Below, in pieces: positions 1 through 5,586 of a DNA stretch of 7,810 nt. Both the position numbers and the translations under genes were made by a program. Under the pieces are notes generated by a model. It was given only the letters and a program-made list of their open reading frames with translations, searched no databases and was not told where the DNA came from. Source of the stretch: Blastococcus sp. CT_GayMR20 (GTDB lineage: Bacteria; Actinomycetota; Actinomycetes; Mycobacteriales; Geodermatophilaceae); contig NZ_SPQM01000183.1 of assembly GCF_004570345.1 (NCBI RefSeq), positions 1 through 7,810 on the forward strand. Reading direction: 5' to 3'. Every line of letters begins with the position of its first letter. Positions within the stretch are counted from its first letter, which is position 1.

Positions 1-600
1 CCGGAGCCCGGCGGCGGCGACCAGGAGCGGCACGGCCAGGACGGCCACGGCGAGGGCCGCGACCACGGTGGCGACGTCGGCGGCCCGGTCCCAGCCCTGG
101 GCCAGCCCGGCGGTCACGAGCAGACCGGTGACCAGGACGGCCCACACGAGCAGGGCCTGACCGCCCCGGCGGGCCGCGCCCGGACGGGAGAGGAGCGCGA
201 CGGCGGCCAGCAGCAGGAGCAGCGGGACACCGAGGAGCAGGACCCACTCCGCGGCGACCCCCGACGCGACGGCGACGACCAGCGCGGTGGCTCCCCCGGC
301 GACGGCGGACGCCCCCAGACCGCGCGCACGGCCGGCGACCGCGGCGCTCATCGCGCCGGACCGGGCCCCGCGGAGGAGCAGCACCCCCCGGACGGCGAGG
401 AAGAGCCCGATCGCGCCGAGCAGCAGCCGCGCACCCCCGGCGTCCCAGAGGACCGCGGTGACCGCGACGGTGATCATGCCGACCCCGAGGACGACCCACT
501 GCGGCCACGCACGTCGGGCCACCTCGGGGGACGCCATGTCCGGGGCGCTGTTGGTCAGGATGCCCGTCACTCCGCTCGCCACGGACCCAGTGTCCCTCAC
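1..600 (-). CDS. Multi-pass membrane protein, N-terminal part (runs off left edge)
   Basis: The frame is open from a GTG at 600-598 to the window edge, giving 200 codons with no stop, so the C terminus is missing. A GGAG at 607-610 (minus-strand sense) sits 6 bases before the GTG and supports this start; an ATG at residue 22 (537-535) is an alternative with no visible ribosome binding site. The first ~33 residues are polar, then hydrophobic stretches follow at about 34-52, 57-77, 94-117 (weaker), 118-137, 148-167 and 174-198, suggesting about six membrane helices separated by short Arg-rich loops. I do not recognise a family; the paired-helix pattern vaguely recalls small HdeD/DUF308-type proteins, which is only a guess. 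It is transcribed divergently from the DUF1206 genes, so the 84-base gap must hold both promoters. It is certainly hydrophobic and very likely a real gene; its function is unknown. Confidence 0.8.
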   Translation of the reverse strand, partial: MRDTGSVASGVTGILTNSAPDMASPEVARRAWPQWVVLGVGMITVAVTAVLWDAGGARLLLGAIGLFLAVRGVLLLRGARSGAMSAAVAGRARGLGASAVAGGATALVVAVASGVAAEWVLLLGVPLLLLLAAVALLSRPGAARRGGQALLVWAVLVTGLLVTAGLAQGWDRAADVATVVAALAVAVLAVPLLVAAAGLR

Positions 601-684
601 CGGCGGCTCCGCTCCGGCAGGCAGTGCACCGCGTCCCTGTGCGACGCTGAGCCGCTGAGGTCCCGCCGTCGAAGGAGTCGTCCG
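601..684. other. Divergent intergenic region
   Basis: This 84-base gap separates the left membrane gene from the first DUF1206 gene and must contain at least one promoter for each direction unless the transcripts overlap. I see ribosome binding sites at both ends (607-610 minus, 671-677 plus) but no convincing TANNNT -10 box on either strand. Confidence 0.6.
671..677 (+). promoter_or_regulatory. Ribosome binding site deciding a TTG start
   Basis: GAAGGAG lies 7 bases before the TTG at 685 and is an almost perfect anti-16S match. It is the reason for taking the rare TTG codon as the start of the first DUF1206 gene. Confidence 0.85.
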
Positions 685-1536
685 TTGAGCGCTCGTGGAA
701 CGACCGGCCGGGCCGCGGGCACCGCCCAGGAAGCGGGCGACAGCGACGGCCTCGAGCACCTGGCCCGCGTCGGACTGCTCGCCTTCGGGCTCGTGCACCT
801 GCTGGTCGCCTGGCTCGCGCTGCAACTGGCGTGGGGCGGGGGCGCCGGTGAGTCGGCCGACCAGTCGGGCGCCATGCGCACCCTCGCCGAGTCCCCCCTG
901 GGCAAGCCGCTCCTCTGGGTGGTCGCAGTCGGGCTCATCGCGCTCGCGGTGTGGCAGGCCGCCGAGGTGCTGCGCTGGCGGCACGGGTGGTCGGCCTCCG
1001 GCAAGACCCGGACCAAGGCGCTGCGGAAGTCGGGCAACGCCCTGGTCAAGGCCGCGGTCTACGTCGCGCTCGCGGTGCTCGCGATCCGCTTCGCCACGGG
1101 CGCGGGCACGTCCAGTTCGCAGCAGCAGCAGGAGACGACGTCCGGTGTCTTCAGCTGGCCGGGCGGGCAGTGGCTCGTTGCCGCGGCCGGACTGGTGCTC
1201 GTCGGCGTGGGCGCCTGGCACATCCGGAAGGGCCTCAACAAGCACTTCCTCAAGCAGATCGACACGAGCGACGCCTCGCCGGGCGCGGTGAAGCTGGTGA
1301 CGCGGCTCGGGCAGATCGGTTTCCCCGGCAAGGGCATCGCCCTCGCGGTCGTCGGCGGCCTGCTCGTCTACGCGGCGATCACGTTCGACCCGTCGAAGGC
1401 CCGCGGGCTCGACGGCGCGCTGCACACGATCCTGGAGCTGCCCTTCGGCCGGATCCTGCTCACCCTCGTCGCGATCGGGATCGCCGCCTTCGGGGCGTTC
1501 TGCTTCGTCCGGGCCCGCTATCCCGAGCGCACCTGA
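685..1536 (+). CDS. DUF1206 membrane protein (first of tandem pair)
   Basis: A 283-residue integral membrane protein built from three DUF1206 repeats, each with two helices. Helices fall at about 29-50 and 75-96 (repeat 1), 118-138 and 162-181 (repeat 2), and 213-233 and 256-276 (repeat 3). Family-like landmarks are LARVGLLAFG (26-35), VWQAAE (89-94), GKGIALAVVG (215-224), GLDGAL (241-246) and the C-terminal ARYP. The N terminus (1-23) is polar and probably cytoplasmic. A Ser/Gln-rich stretch (143-150, including QQQQ from four CAG codons) sits in the loop between helices 3 and 4. DUF1206 proteins are common in actinobacteria and have no established function that I know of. The TTG start is chosen from the strong ribosome binding site. 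The next gene starts two bases after the stop, so the two are very probably co-transcribed and translationally coupled. Family assignment is confident; role is unknown. Confidence 0.93.
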   Translation: MSARGTTGRAAGTAQEAGDSDGLEHLARVGLLAFGLVHLLVAWLALQLAWGGGAGESADQSGAMRTLAESPLGKPLLWVVAVGLIALAVWQAAEVLRWRHGWSASGKTRTKALRKSGNALVKAAVYVALAVLAIRFATGAGTSSSQQQQETTSGVFSWPGGQWLVAAAGLVLVGVGAWHIRKGLNKHFLKQIDTSDASPGAVKLVTRLGQIGFPGKGIALAVVGGLLVYAAITFDPSKARGLDGALHTILELPFGRILLTLVAIGIAAFGAFCFVRARYPERT

Positions 1537-1538
1537 GC

Positions 1539-2402
1539 GTGGCCGGTCGCTCGCTGCTCGACCGCGCGCACGGGATCGTCGACCGTGCCCGCGAGGTCAC
1601 CGATCACCCTGTTCTGACGCACGTGGCACGGGTGGGGCTGATCGCCTACGGCGCCATGCACTTCCTGATCGCCTACCTCGCGATCCGGCTGGCCTGGGGC
1701 CTGCGCGGAGCGGACGCAGACCAGACCGGGGCCCTGCAGACCGTCGCCGACGGCCCCGGCGGCGCGGTGCTGCTCTGGGCCATCGGCGTCGGGATGCTCG
1801 CGCTGTCCCTCTGGCAGGCCGGTGAGGTGCTCCTCTGGTGGCACGGGCTGCTCGATCCCGCGCACCGCACCCGCACCGCGCTCGTGTGCGCGAAGTGTCT
1901 GGCCAAGGCGCTGGTCTACGCCGTCCTCGGGATCACCGCCCTGCTGTTCGCCGTCGGGCTGGAGTACGAGGCCGACGAACGGCTGCGCGACCTCACCGAC
2001 GACACGCTGGGCATCCCCGGCGGCGCGGTGCTGGTGGCCGCGGTGGCCACCGGTGTGATCGCCGTCGGCCTCTACACGCTGGTGCGCGGGTTCACCGGCG
2101 GTTTCATGAAGGACATCGACCTCCCCGCCGCCCCCGACCGCTGGGAGCCGCTCATCGAGACGCTCGGCCGGATCGGCTACGTCGCCAAGGGGATCGCGTT
2201 CGCGCTGGTCGGCGCGCTGCTGTGGCGCGCAGCGACGTCGGCCGACGTCTCCACGGCGACCGGTCTGGACGGCGCGCTGGCGTCCATCGCGGGCGTGGCC
2301 GCCGGCCCCTGGCTGCTGACCGCCGTCGCCGTCGGGTTCGCCGCCTTCGGCCTCTACGCGCTGGCACGGGCGCGCTACCCCGACCGCGACCCGTCGTCCT
2401 AG
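1539..2402 (+). CDS. DUF1206 membrane protein (second of tandem pair)
   Basis: A 287-residue paralogue of the preceding gene with the same three-repeat, six-helix plan: helices at about 32-54, 77-99, 122-140, 162-183, 213-231 and 256-277. It aligns end to end with its neighbour; for example VARVGLIAYG (29-38) matches LARVGLLAFG, and 18 of 29 residues are identical across the first helix. GKGIAFALVG, GLDGAL and ARYP are shared near the C terminus. The reading frame is open back to 951, but the protein resemblance begins after the previous gene, so I take the GTG at 1539, two bases past the upstream TGA. No strong ribosome binding site precedes it, consistent with reinitiation by ribosomes finishing the first gene. 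A CxxC (CAKC, 117-120) just before helix 3 is absent from the paralogue. The pair looks like an old tandem duplication. Function unknown. Confidence 0.92.
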   Translation: MAGRSLLDRAHGIVDRAREVTDHPVLTHVARVGLIAYGAMHFLIAYLAIRLAWGLRGADADQTGALQTVADGPGGAVLLWAIGVGMLALSLWQAGEVLLWWHGLLDPAHRTRTALVCAKCLAKALVYAVLGITALLFAVGLEYEADERLRDLTDDTLGIPGGAVLVAAVATGVIAVGLYTLVRGFTGGFMKDIDLPAAPDRWEPLIETLGRIGYVAKGIAFALVGALLWRAATSADVSTATGLDGALASIAGVAAGPWLLTAVAVGFAAFGLYALARARYPDRDPSS

Positions 2403-2471
2403 AGCCCCTTCGGCGCCATCTCCGGGGAAATGGCACCCCGCAGGACGTGCCATTTCCGGGGAGAAGGCTCT
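2401..2471. terminator. Bidirectional terminator made of a double palindrome
   Basis: The 72-base gap between the convergent DUF1206 and SDR genes is almost entirely inverted repeat. Outer arms AGAGCC (2401-2406) and GGCTCT (2466-2471) pair. TCTCC (2419-2423) pairs with GGAGA (2460-2464). An 11-base perfect stem GGAAATGGCAC (2426-2436) pairs with GTGCCATTTCC (2447-2457) around a 10-base loop. There is no U-tract, as is usual in high-GC actinobacteria. Its position just past both stop codons (2402 and 2475) fits a terminator serving both strands. It also consists of two tandem 20-base palindromic units (see the repeat entry). Confidence 0.75.
2415..2468. repeat. Two tandem copies of a 20-base palindromic unit
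   Basis: GCCATCTCCGGGGAAATGGC (2415-2434) and GCCATTTCCGGGGAGAAGGC (2449-2468) match at 17 of 20 positions and are spaced 34 bases apart. Each is close to a shared form with 9-base arms GCCATTTCC and GGAAATGGC around a central GG. Because the unit is itself palindromic, the region can fold either as two small hairpins or as one long hairpin in which the inner arms pair across units. This looks like a designed or dispersed element rather than chance; whether it recurs in the genome cannot be seen here. Confidence 0.7.
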
Positions 2472-2474
2472 TCC

Positions 2475-3227
2475 TCAGGTGCGGGGGCCGCCGGCGACGT
2501 AGATGACCTGACCGGAGACGAACCCCGCGCCCTCGCTGCACAGGTACGAGACGGTGTGGGCGATGTCCTCGGGCTGGCCGGCGCGGGCGACCGGGATCGC
2601 CGCGGCCCGCTTGGCCACGTACGGCTCCCACTCCTCGCCGATCCGCTCGGCCGTCGCCTTCGTCATGTCGGTGACGATGAAGCCCGGGGCGATCGCGTTG
2701 ACGGTGACGCCGAACTTGCCGAGTTCGATCGCCAGCGTCTTGGTGAAGCCCTGCAGGCCGGCCTTCGCGGTGGCGTAGTTGGCCTGGCCACGGTTGCCCA
2801 GGGCCGAGGTGCTCGAGAGGTTCACGATCCGGCCCCACGTCGCCTGGGTCATGTGCTTCTGCGCAGCCCGGGCCATGAGGAAGGACCCGCGCAGGTGCAC
2901 GTGCATGACGAGGTCCCAGTCGGCGTCGGACATCTTGAAGAGCATGTTGTCGCGCGTGACTCCGGCGTTGTTCACCAGTACCACGGGCGGGCCGAGTTCC
3001 GAGGCGATCCGGTCGACGGCGGCCTGCACCTGCTCGGCGTCGCCGACGTCGGCGCCCACGGCCAGCGCCCGACCCCCGGCGGCCTGGATGGCCTCCACGG
3101 TGTCGCGGGCGTCGTCCTCCTTCAGATCGAGCACCGCCACGGCGAACCCGTCGGCGGCCAGCCGATGGGCGGTGGCGGCGCCGATCCCCCGGGCCGCTCC
3201 CGTGACGATCGCGACCCGCTGAGTCAC
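2475..3227 (-). CDS. FabG-like short-chain dehydrogenase/reductase (3-oxoacyl-CoA/ACP reductase type)
   Basis: A 250-residue classical SDR, the usual length, predicted to reduce a 3-ketoacyl thioester to the 3-hydroxy form with NADPH or to run the reverse oxidation. The Rossmann glycine motif TGAARGIG is at 9-16, NNAG at 86-89, SST at 138-140, the catalytic YATAK at 151-155 and the PG turn at 181-182. TRDN after NNAG (91-94) and GQANYATAKAG (147-157) are typical of FabG. The SDR-tetrad Asn, present as Asn110 in E. coli FabG, is His111 here in the segment VHLRGSF. The start is the GTG at 3227, whose GTGA overlaps the thiolase TGA by four bases; longer in-frame extensions lie antisense-like inside the thiolase gene and are rejected. 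Coupling to a thiolase suggests CoA rather than ACP substrates, as in PhaB or a beta-oxidation-type 3-hydroxyacyl-CoA dehydrogenase. Family certain; exact substrate inferred. Confidence 0.93.
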   Translation of the reverse strand: MTQRVAIVTGAARGIGAATAHRLAADGFAVAVLDLKEDDARDTVEAIQAAGGRALAVGADVGDAEQVQAAVDRIASELGPPVVLVNNAGVTRDNMLFKMSDADWDLVMHVHLRGSFLMARAAQKHMTQATWGRIVNLSSTSALGNRGQANYATAKAGLQGFTKTLAIELGKFGVTVNAIAPGFIVTDMTKATAERIGEEWEPYVAKRAAAIPVARAGQPEDIAHTVSYLCSEGAGFVSGQVIYVAGGPRT

Positions 3228-4441
3228 GCGGCCACCCGTTCGAACAGCGCCGCGAGGCCCTGGCCGCCGCCGATGCACATGGTCTCCAGGCCGTAACGGG
3301 CGTCGCGGCGGTCCATCTCGCGCAGCAGCGTCGCCAGGATGCGCCCGCCCGTGGCGCCGACCGGGTGGCCGAGGGAGATGCCCGAGCCGTTGACGTTGGT
3401 GCGCTCGAAGTCGCTGTCGGTGAAGCCCCACTCGCGGGTCACGGCGAGCACCTGACTGGCGAATGCCTCGTTGAGCTCGATCAGGTCGACCTCGGCGAGC
3501 TTGACGTCGGCCTGCTGCAGGGCCTTCGCCGTGGCGGGCACCGGCCCGATGCCCATGGTCCTGGGCGGCACGCCTGCCACGCCCCAGGACACCAGTCGAG
3601 CCAGTGGGCGCAGCCCCAGCTCGGCGGCCTTGTCGGGGTGGGTCACGATCGCGATGGCCGCGCCGTCGTTCTGGCCGCTGGCGTTGCCCGCGGTGACTGT
3701 GGCCTCCGGGTCGTCCTTGCCCATGATCGGGCGAAGCTTGGCGAGGGTCTCGACGCTGGAGTCGGGGCGGATGTGCTCGTCGCGGTCGACGACGGTGTCG
3801 CTCTTCCGGCCCTTGACGGTCACCGGCACGATCTCGTCGGTGAACCGGCCGGCCTCCGTCGCGGCAGCCGCCCGCTGGTGGCTGCGGACGCTGTACTCGT
3901 CCTGCTCCTCGCGCGAGATCTTGTACTCGCGGCGCAGGTTCTCCGCCGTCTCCAGCATGCCGCCGGGCACCGGGTGGTTCCGGCCACCGGCGGTCACCCG
4001 GCCCCGGGCGAGGCCGTCCTGCAGCAGGACCCCGGGGCCGGGCTTGACGCCCCACCGCATCGCCGTCGAGTAGAAGGGGGCGTTGCTCATCGACTCCGCA
4101 CCCCCGGCCAGCACGACGTCGGAGGCGCCGGACTGCACCTGCATCGCGGCGTAGAGGACGGCCTGCAGGCCGGAGCCACAGCGGCGGTCGATCTGGATGC
4201 CGGAGGCGGTGACCGGGAGACCCGCGTCGAGGGCTGCGACGCGGCCGATCGCCGGCGCGTCCATCGTCGGATAGCAGTGGCCGAGCAGGACGTCGTCCAC
4301 CGAGTCCGGCGGGAGTCCGGTGCGCTCCATCAGCGCGCGGATCACCGTCGCCGCGAGTTCCTGGACGGGCACGTCACGCAACGATCCGCCGAACCCCCCG
4401 ACCGGGGTCCGCATCGGCTCGCAGATGACCGCTTCTCGCAC
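3224..4441 (-). CDS. Thiolase, acetyl-CoA C-acetyltransferase type
   Basis: A 405-residue thiolase, a normal full length. Thiolases cleave 3-ketoacyl-CoA with CoA, or condense two acyl-CoAs in reverse. The acyl-accepting nucleophile is Cys88 in RRCGSG; the NEAF motif is at 324-327, the active-site His359 in GHPVGATGG, and the second catalytic Cys389 in CIGGGQG. Thus all the expected active-site residues are present. The GTG start at 4441 has a strong ribosome binding site, GGGAGGA on the minus strand (4447-4453), six bases away. The stop overlaps the SDR start (GTGA). A thiolase plus a ketoacyl reductase in one transcript resembles phaA-phaB, which make (R)-3-hydroxybutyryl-CoA, but no polymer synthase is seen here. 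A role in beta-oxidation or catabolism of a branched or aromatic acid is equally possible. Family certain; whether it is biosynthetic (PhaA-like) or degradative (FadA-like) is not settled. Confidence 0.95.
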   Translation of the reverse strand: MREAVICEPMRTPVGGFGGSLRDVPVQELAATVIRALMERTGLPPDSVDDVLLGHCYPTMDAPAIGRVAALDAGLPVTASGIQIDRRCGSGLQAVLYAAMQVQSGASDVVLAGGAESMSNAPFYSTAMRWGVKPGPGVLLQDGLARGRVTAGGRNHPVPGGMLETAENLRREYKISREEQDEYSVRSHQRAAAATEAGRFTDEIVPVTVKGRKSDTVVDRDEHIRPDSSVETLAKLRPIMGKDDPEATVTAGNASGQNDGAAIAIVTHPDKAAELGLRPLARLVSWGVAGVPPRTMGIGPVPATAKALQQADVKLAEVDLIELNEAFASQVLAVTREWGFTDSDFERTNVNGSGISLGHPVGATGGRILATLLREMDRRDARYGLETMCIGGGQGLAALFERVAA

Positions 4442-4550
4442 GGTGGTCCTCCCAGCTCCTGTACGGCGGCCGGTCGACCGTCGCTGTGGCCGAAACGGTA
4501 CGACTCCCCGCCGCCGGCGGCCGAGCCGCCCTGTGCGTCAGTAGCGAGGG
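4442..4550. promoter_or_regulatory. Thiolase upstream region with 10-base palindrome
   Basis: This 109-base gap separates the DUF2750 stop from the thiolase start. It contains a perfect palindrome CGGTCGACCG at 4471-4480, 29 bases upstream of the thiolase GTG, a plausible position for a repressor operator. It also contains a second perfect palindrome GCCGCCGGCGGC at 4510-4521. No clear -10/-35 pair is visible. Short palindromes arise easily at this base composition, so a regulatory role is tentative. Confidence 0.3.
4516..4530 (-). terminator. Possible GC hairpin terminator after DUF2750 gene
   Basis: GGCGGC (4516-4521) and GCCGCC (4525-4530) form a 6-base stem with a 3-base loop, lying 20 bases past the DUF2750 stop codon on the minus strand. 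No T-tract follows. If it works, it would separate the STAS-DUF2750 transcript from the thiolase-SDR transcript. Confidence 0.3.
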
Positions 4551-4937
4551 TCAGGGCCCGTCGAGGAAGCTCTCGAGGTCGCCGCGGTGCCGCGAGGGCT
4601 CGACGAGGAGATGACTGCCGTCGGGCCGGGGCATCACGGCGACCAACGAACCGTCGGCCTCGAGCCGCGACAGGAACCTCAACCAGTCGTCGAGCGGCAC
4701 GTCGTCGGGGGTCGTACCGGCCCACTCCTCGACGGCGCACGCCTTCGCGAAGTCCGGGTGCGACCACACGGGAAAGACGCTCCGGCCGCTCTCCTCGTCG
4801 AGAAAGGTGACCCATCGATCAGCACGCAGGAGCGCGTGGACCGCGTGCTCGTCCGTCACCTGGGTGAGGAAGTACGTCATGAGCGCGTCGGGCTGCATCC
4901 TGAGGACGTTGGCCACGTGATCCGGGTGCAACGACAC
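4551..4937 (-). CDS. DUF2750 domain protein
   Basis: A 128-residue soluble protein whose whole length resembles DUF2750 proteins. The recognisable parts are FPVWSHPDFAKAC followed by VEEW (55-72), the acidic PLDDWL (81-86), and the C-terminal VAVMPRPDGSHLLVEP (99-114). There is no signal peptide or membrane segment, so it is probably cytoplasmic. The GTG start at 4937 is supported by a purine-rich GAGGGGGC on the minus strand (4941-4948) four bases away. DUF2750 has no established biochemical activity that I know of. It starts 37 bases after the STAS gene ends, in the same direction, so it is probably made from the same transcript and may be part of the same regulatory response. The domain call rests on remembered family pattern and is fairly, not fully, secure. 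Confidence 0.8.
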   Translation of the reverse strand: MSLHPDHVANVLRMQPDALMTYFLTQVTDEHAVHALLRADRWVTFLDEESGRSVFPVWSHPDFAKACAVEEWAGTTPDDVPLDDWLRFLSRLEADGSLVAVMPRPDGSHLLVEPSRHRGDLESFLDGP

Positions 4938-4974
4938 GACGCCCCCTCGGGAGCAGGGCGGTCTCGCGGAGGGT

Positions 4975-5364
4975 TCAGGCGACGCCCTGCTGCATCGGGA
5001 TCGTGCGGGAGCTCTCGTCCACCTGCTCGGCGTGCAACAGCTCCCAGAGGCCGGTGATCTGCAGCGGGCGGATCACGGCACGGGAGGACGCGAGCACCCG
5101 CATCGTGACGTCCTGCTTGACGGCGCGACGGTGGGTCGCGGCCAGGACGCAGAGCCCGGCGGAGTCCAGGAACGTGACGCGGCCGAGATCGACGGTCAGT
5201 TCGGAGATCGAGCCCTCGAGGAGCGTGTCCAGGTGCTGACGCAGCACCGGCGCCGAGGTGGAGTCGATCTCACCGGCGGCGGCCACGCACACCGAGGACC
5301 CGGACTCGACGACCTCGATCGTGACGAGTTCTTCGACGGGGGGGCCGAGGGACGGTGCGGTCAC
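4975..5364 (-). CDS. STAS-domain anti-sigma-factor antagonist
   Basis: A 129-residue protein with a single STAS domain (about residues 15-112), of the SpoIIAA/RsbV type. Such proteins bind an anti-sigma kinase and free a sigma factor; the kinase turns them off by phosphorylating a serine. The characteristic segment VDLGRVTFLDSAGLCVL (58-74) is present, with Ser68 in DSAG as the expected phospho-site. GEIDSTSAP (31-39) is the usual N-terminal strand-turn motif. The GTG start at 5364 has a strong GAGGAGA ribosome binding site (minus strand, 5372-5378), seven bases away. The extra C-terminal tail (about 113-129) is polar. No anti-sigma kinase or sigma factor is in the window, so the partner is encoded elsewhere. 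It heads a likely operon with the DUF2750 gene. Confidence 0.92.
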   Translation of the reverse strand: MTAPSLGPPVEELVTIEVVESGSSVCVAAAGEIDSTSAPVLRQHLDTLLEGSISELTVDLGRVTFLDSAGLCVLAATHRRAVKQDVTMRVLASSRAVIRPLQITGLWELLHAEQVDESSRTIPMQQGVA

Positions 5365-5415
5365 AGGGGAATCTCCTCAAGCAGAAAACCGGACCAGTGG
5401 AGATGCGGCTGCGAC

Positions 5416-5431
5416 GCTCCGCGAGCGGAGC
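5416..5431. repeat. 7-base inverted repeat upstream of STAS gene
   Basis: GCTCCGC (5416-5422) and GCGGAGC (5425-5431) are perfect inverted copies with a two-base GA spacer. The centre is about 60 bases upstream of the STAS start. The spacing suits a dimeric DNA-binding protein better than an RNA hairpin, since the loop would be only two bases. Operator function is inferred. Confidence 0.4.
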
Positions 5432-5536
5432 ACCAGCACTGGCAACAAACGGCTGACTGTTGAACCGCGCCCCTGACGGTAAGGACCTAAGCCCCGGACC
5501 GCAAGGCCCCCACGATCACGCCAGTCGCAGGTGTCA

Positions 5537-5569
5537 CGCCGGCGGGCACCCCGCCGGAGCCCGCCGGCG
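5537..5569. repeat. 11-base inverted repeat upstream of small membrane gene
   Basis: CGCCGGCGGGC (5537-5547) and GCCCGCCGGCG (5559-5569) are perfect inverted copies around an 11-base spacer. It ends five bases before the putative -10 box and so overlaps where a -35 box would lie. It could be an operator for the plus-strand gene or a hairpin stopping transcription across the divergent region. Confidence 0.5.
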
Positions 5570-5574
5570 AGGCG

Positions 5575-5580
5575 GATACT
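5575..5580 (+). promoter_or_regulatory. Putative -10 box for a leaderless transcript
   Basis: GATACT ends six bases before the GTG at 5587, exactly where a -10 hexamer would be if transcription began at the start codon. No ribosome binding site lies at a normal distance, and leaderless mRNAs are common in actinobacteria. No good -35 box is visible, so this is tentative. Confidence 0.35.
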
Positions 5581-5586
5581 GGCCCC

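Larger units (their letters stand above)
5365..5586. promoter_or_regulatory. Divergent regulatory region between STAS and small membrane gene
   Basis: This 222-base gap lies between two divergently read genes and must hold both promoters. Nearest STAS is a 7+7 inverted repeat (5416-5431); nearest the plus-strand gene is an 11+11 inverted repeat (5537-5569) followed by GATACT at 5575-5580. The middle (5461-5520) has no coding appearance and can form a small stem, GGACC/GGCCC, capped by GCAA at about 5495-5507. I found no GGGTA-type -10 box of the SigB/SigF class for the STAS gene. Confidence 0.5.

Noticed and set aside
1122..1133. CAG triplet repeat in the first DUF1206 gene
   Set aside because: Only four units encoding a short Gln run in a loop; too short to call a meaningful repeat.
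951..1538. Upstream extension of the second DUF1206 frame
   Set aside because: The extension is an out-of-frame reading of the first DUF1206 gene with Arg/Ala-rich nonsense; resemblance to the family starts after 1539.
1518..2453. Minus-strand open frame opposite the second DUF1206 gene
   Set aside because: Low-complexity Gln/Gly/Asp/Arg composition, no ribosome binding site, and it crosses the palindromic terminator.
3228..4055. Upstream extension of the SDR frame
   Set aside because: It reads through the thiolase gene in the wrong frame; the SDR fold begins at the GTG at 3227.
3365..4810. Long plus-strand open frame opposite the thiolase gene
   Set aside because: It is antisense to a certain thiolase, is rich in Arg, Gly, His and Asp without any domain pattern, and is open only because stops are rare at this GC content.
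5365..5470. SigB/SigF-type promoter for the STAS gene
   Set aside because: I looked for a GTTT box followed at 14-17 bases by GGGTA on the minus strand. A GTTT is present, but no GGGTA follows.
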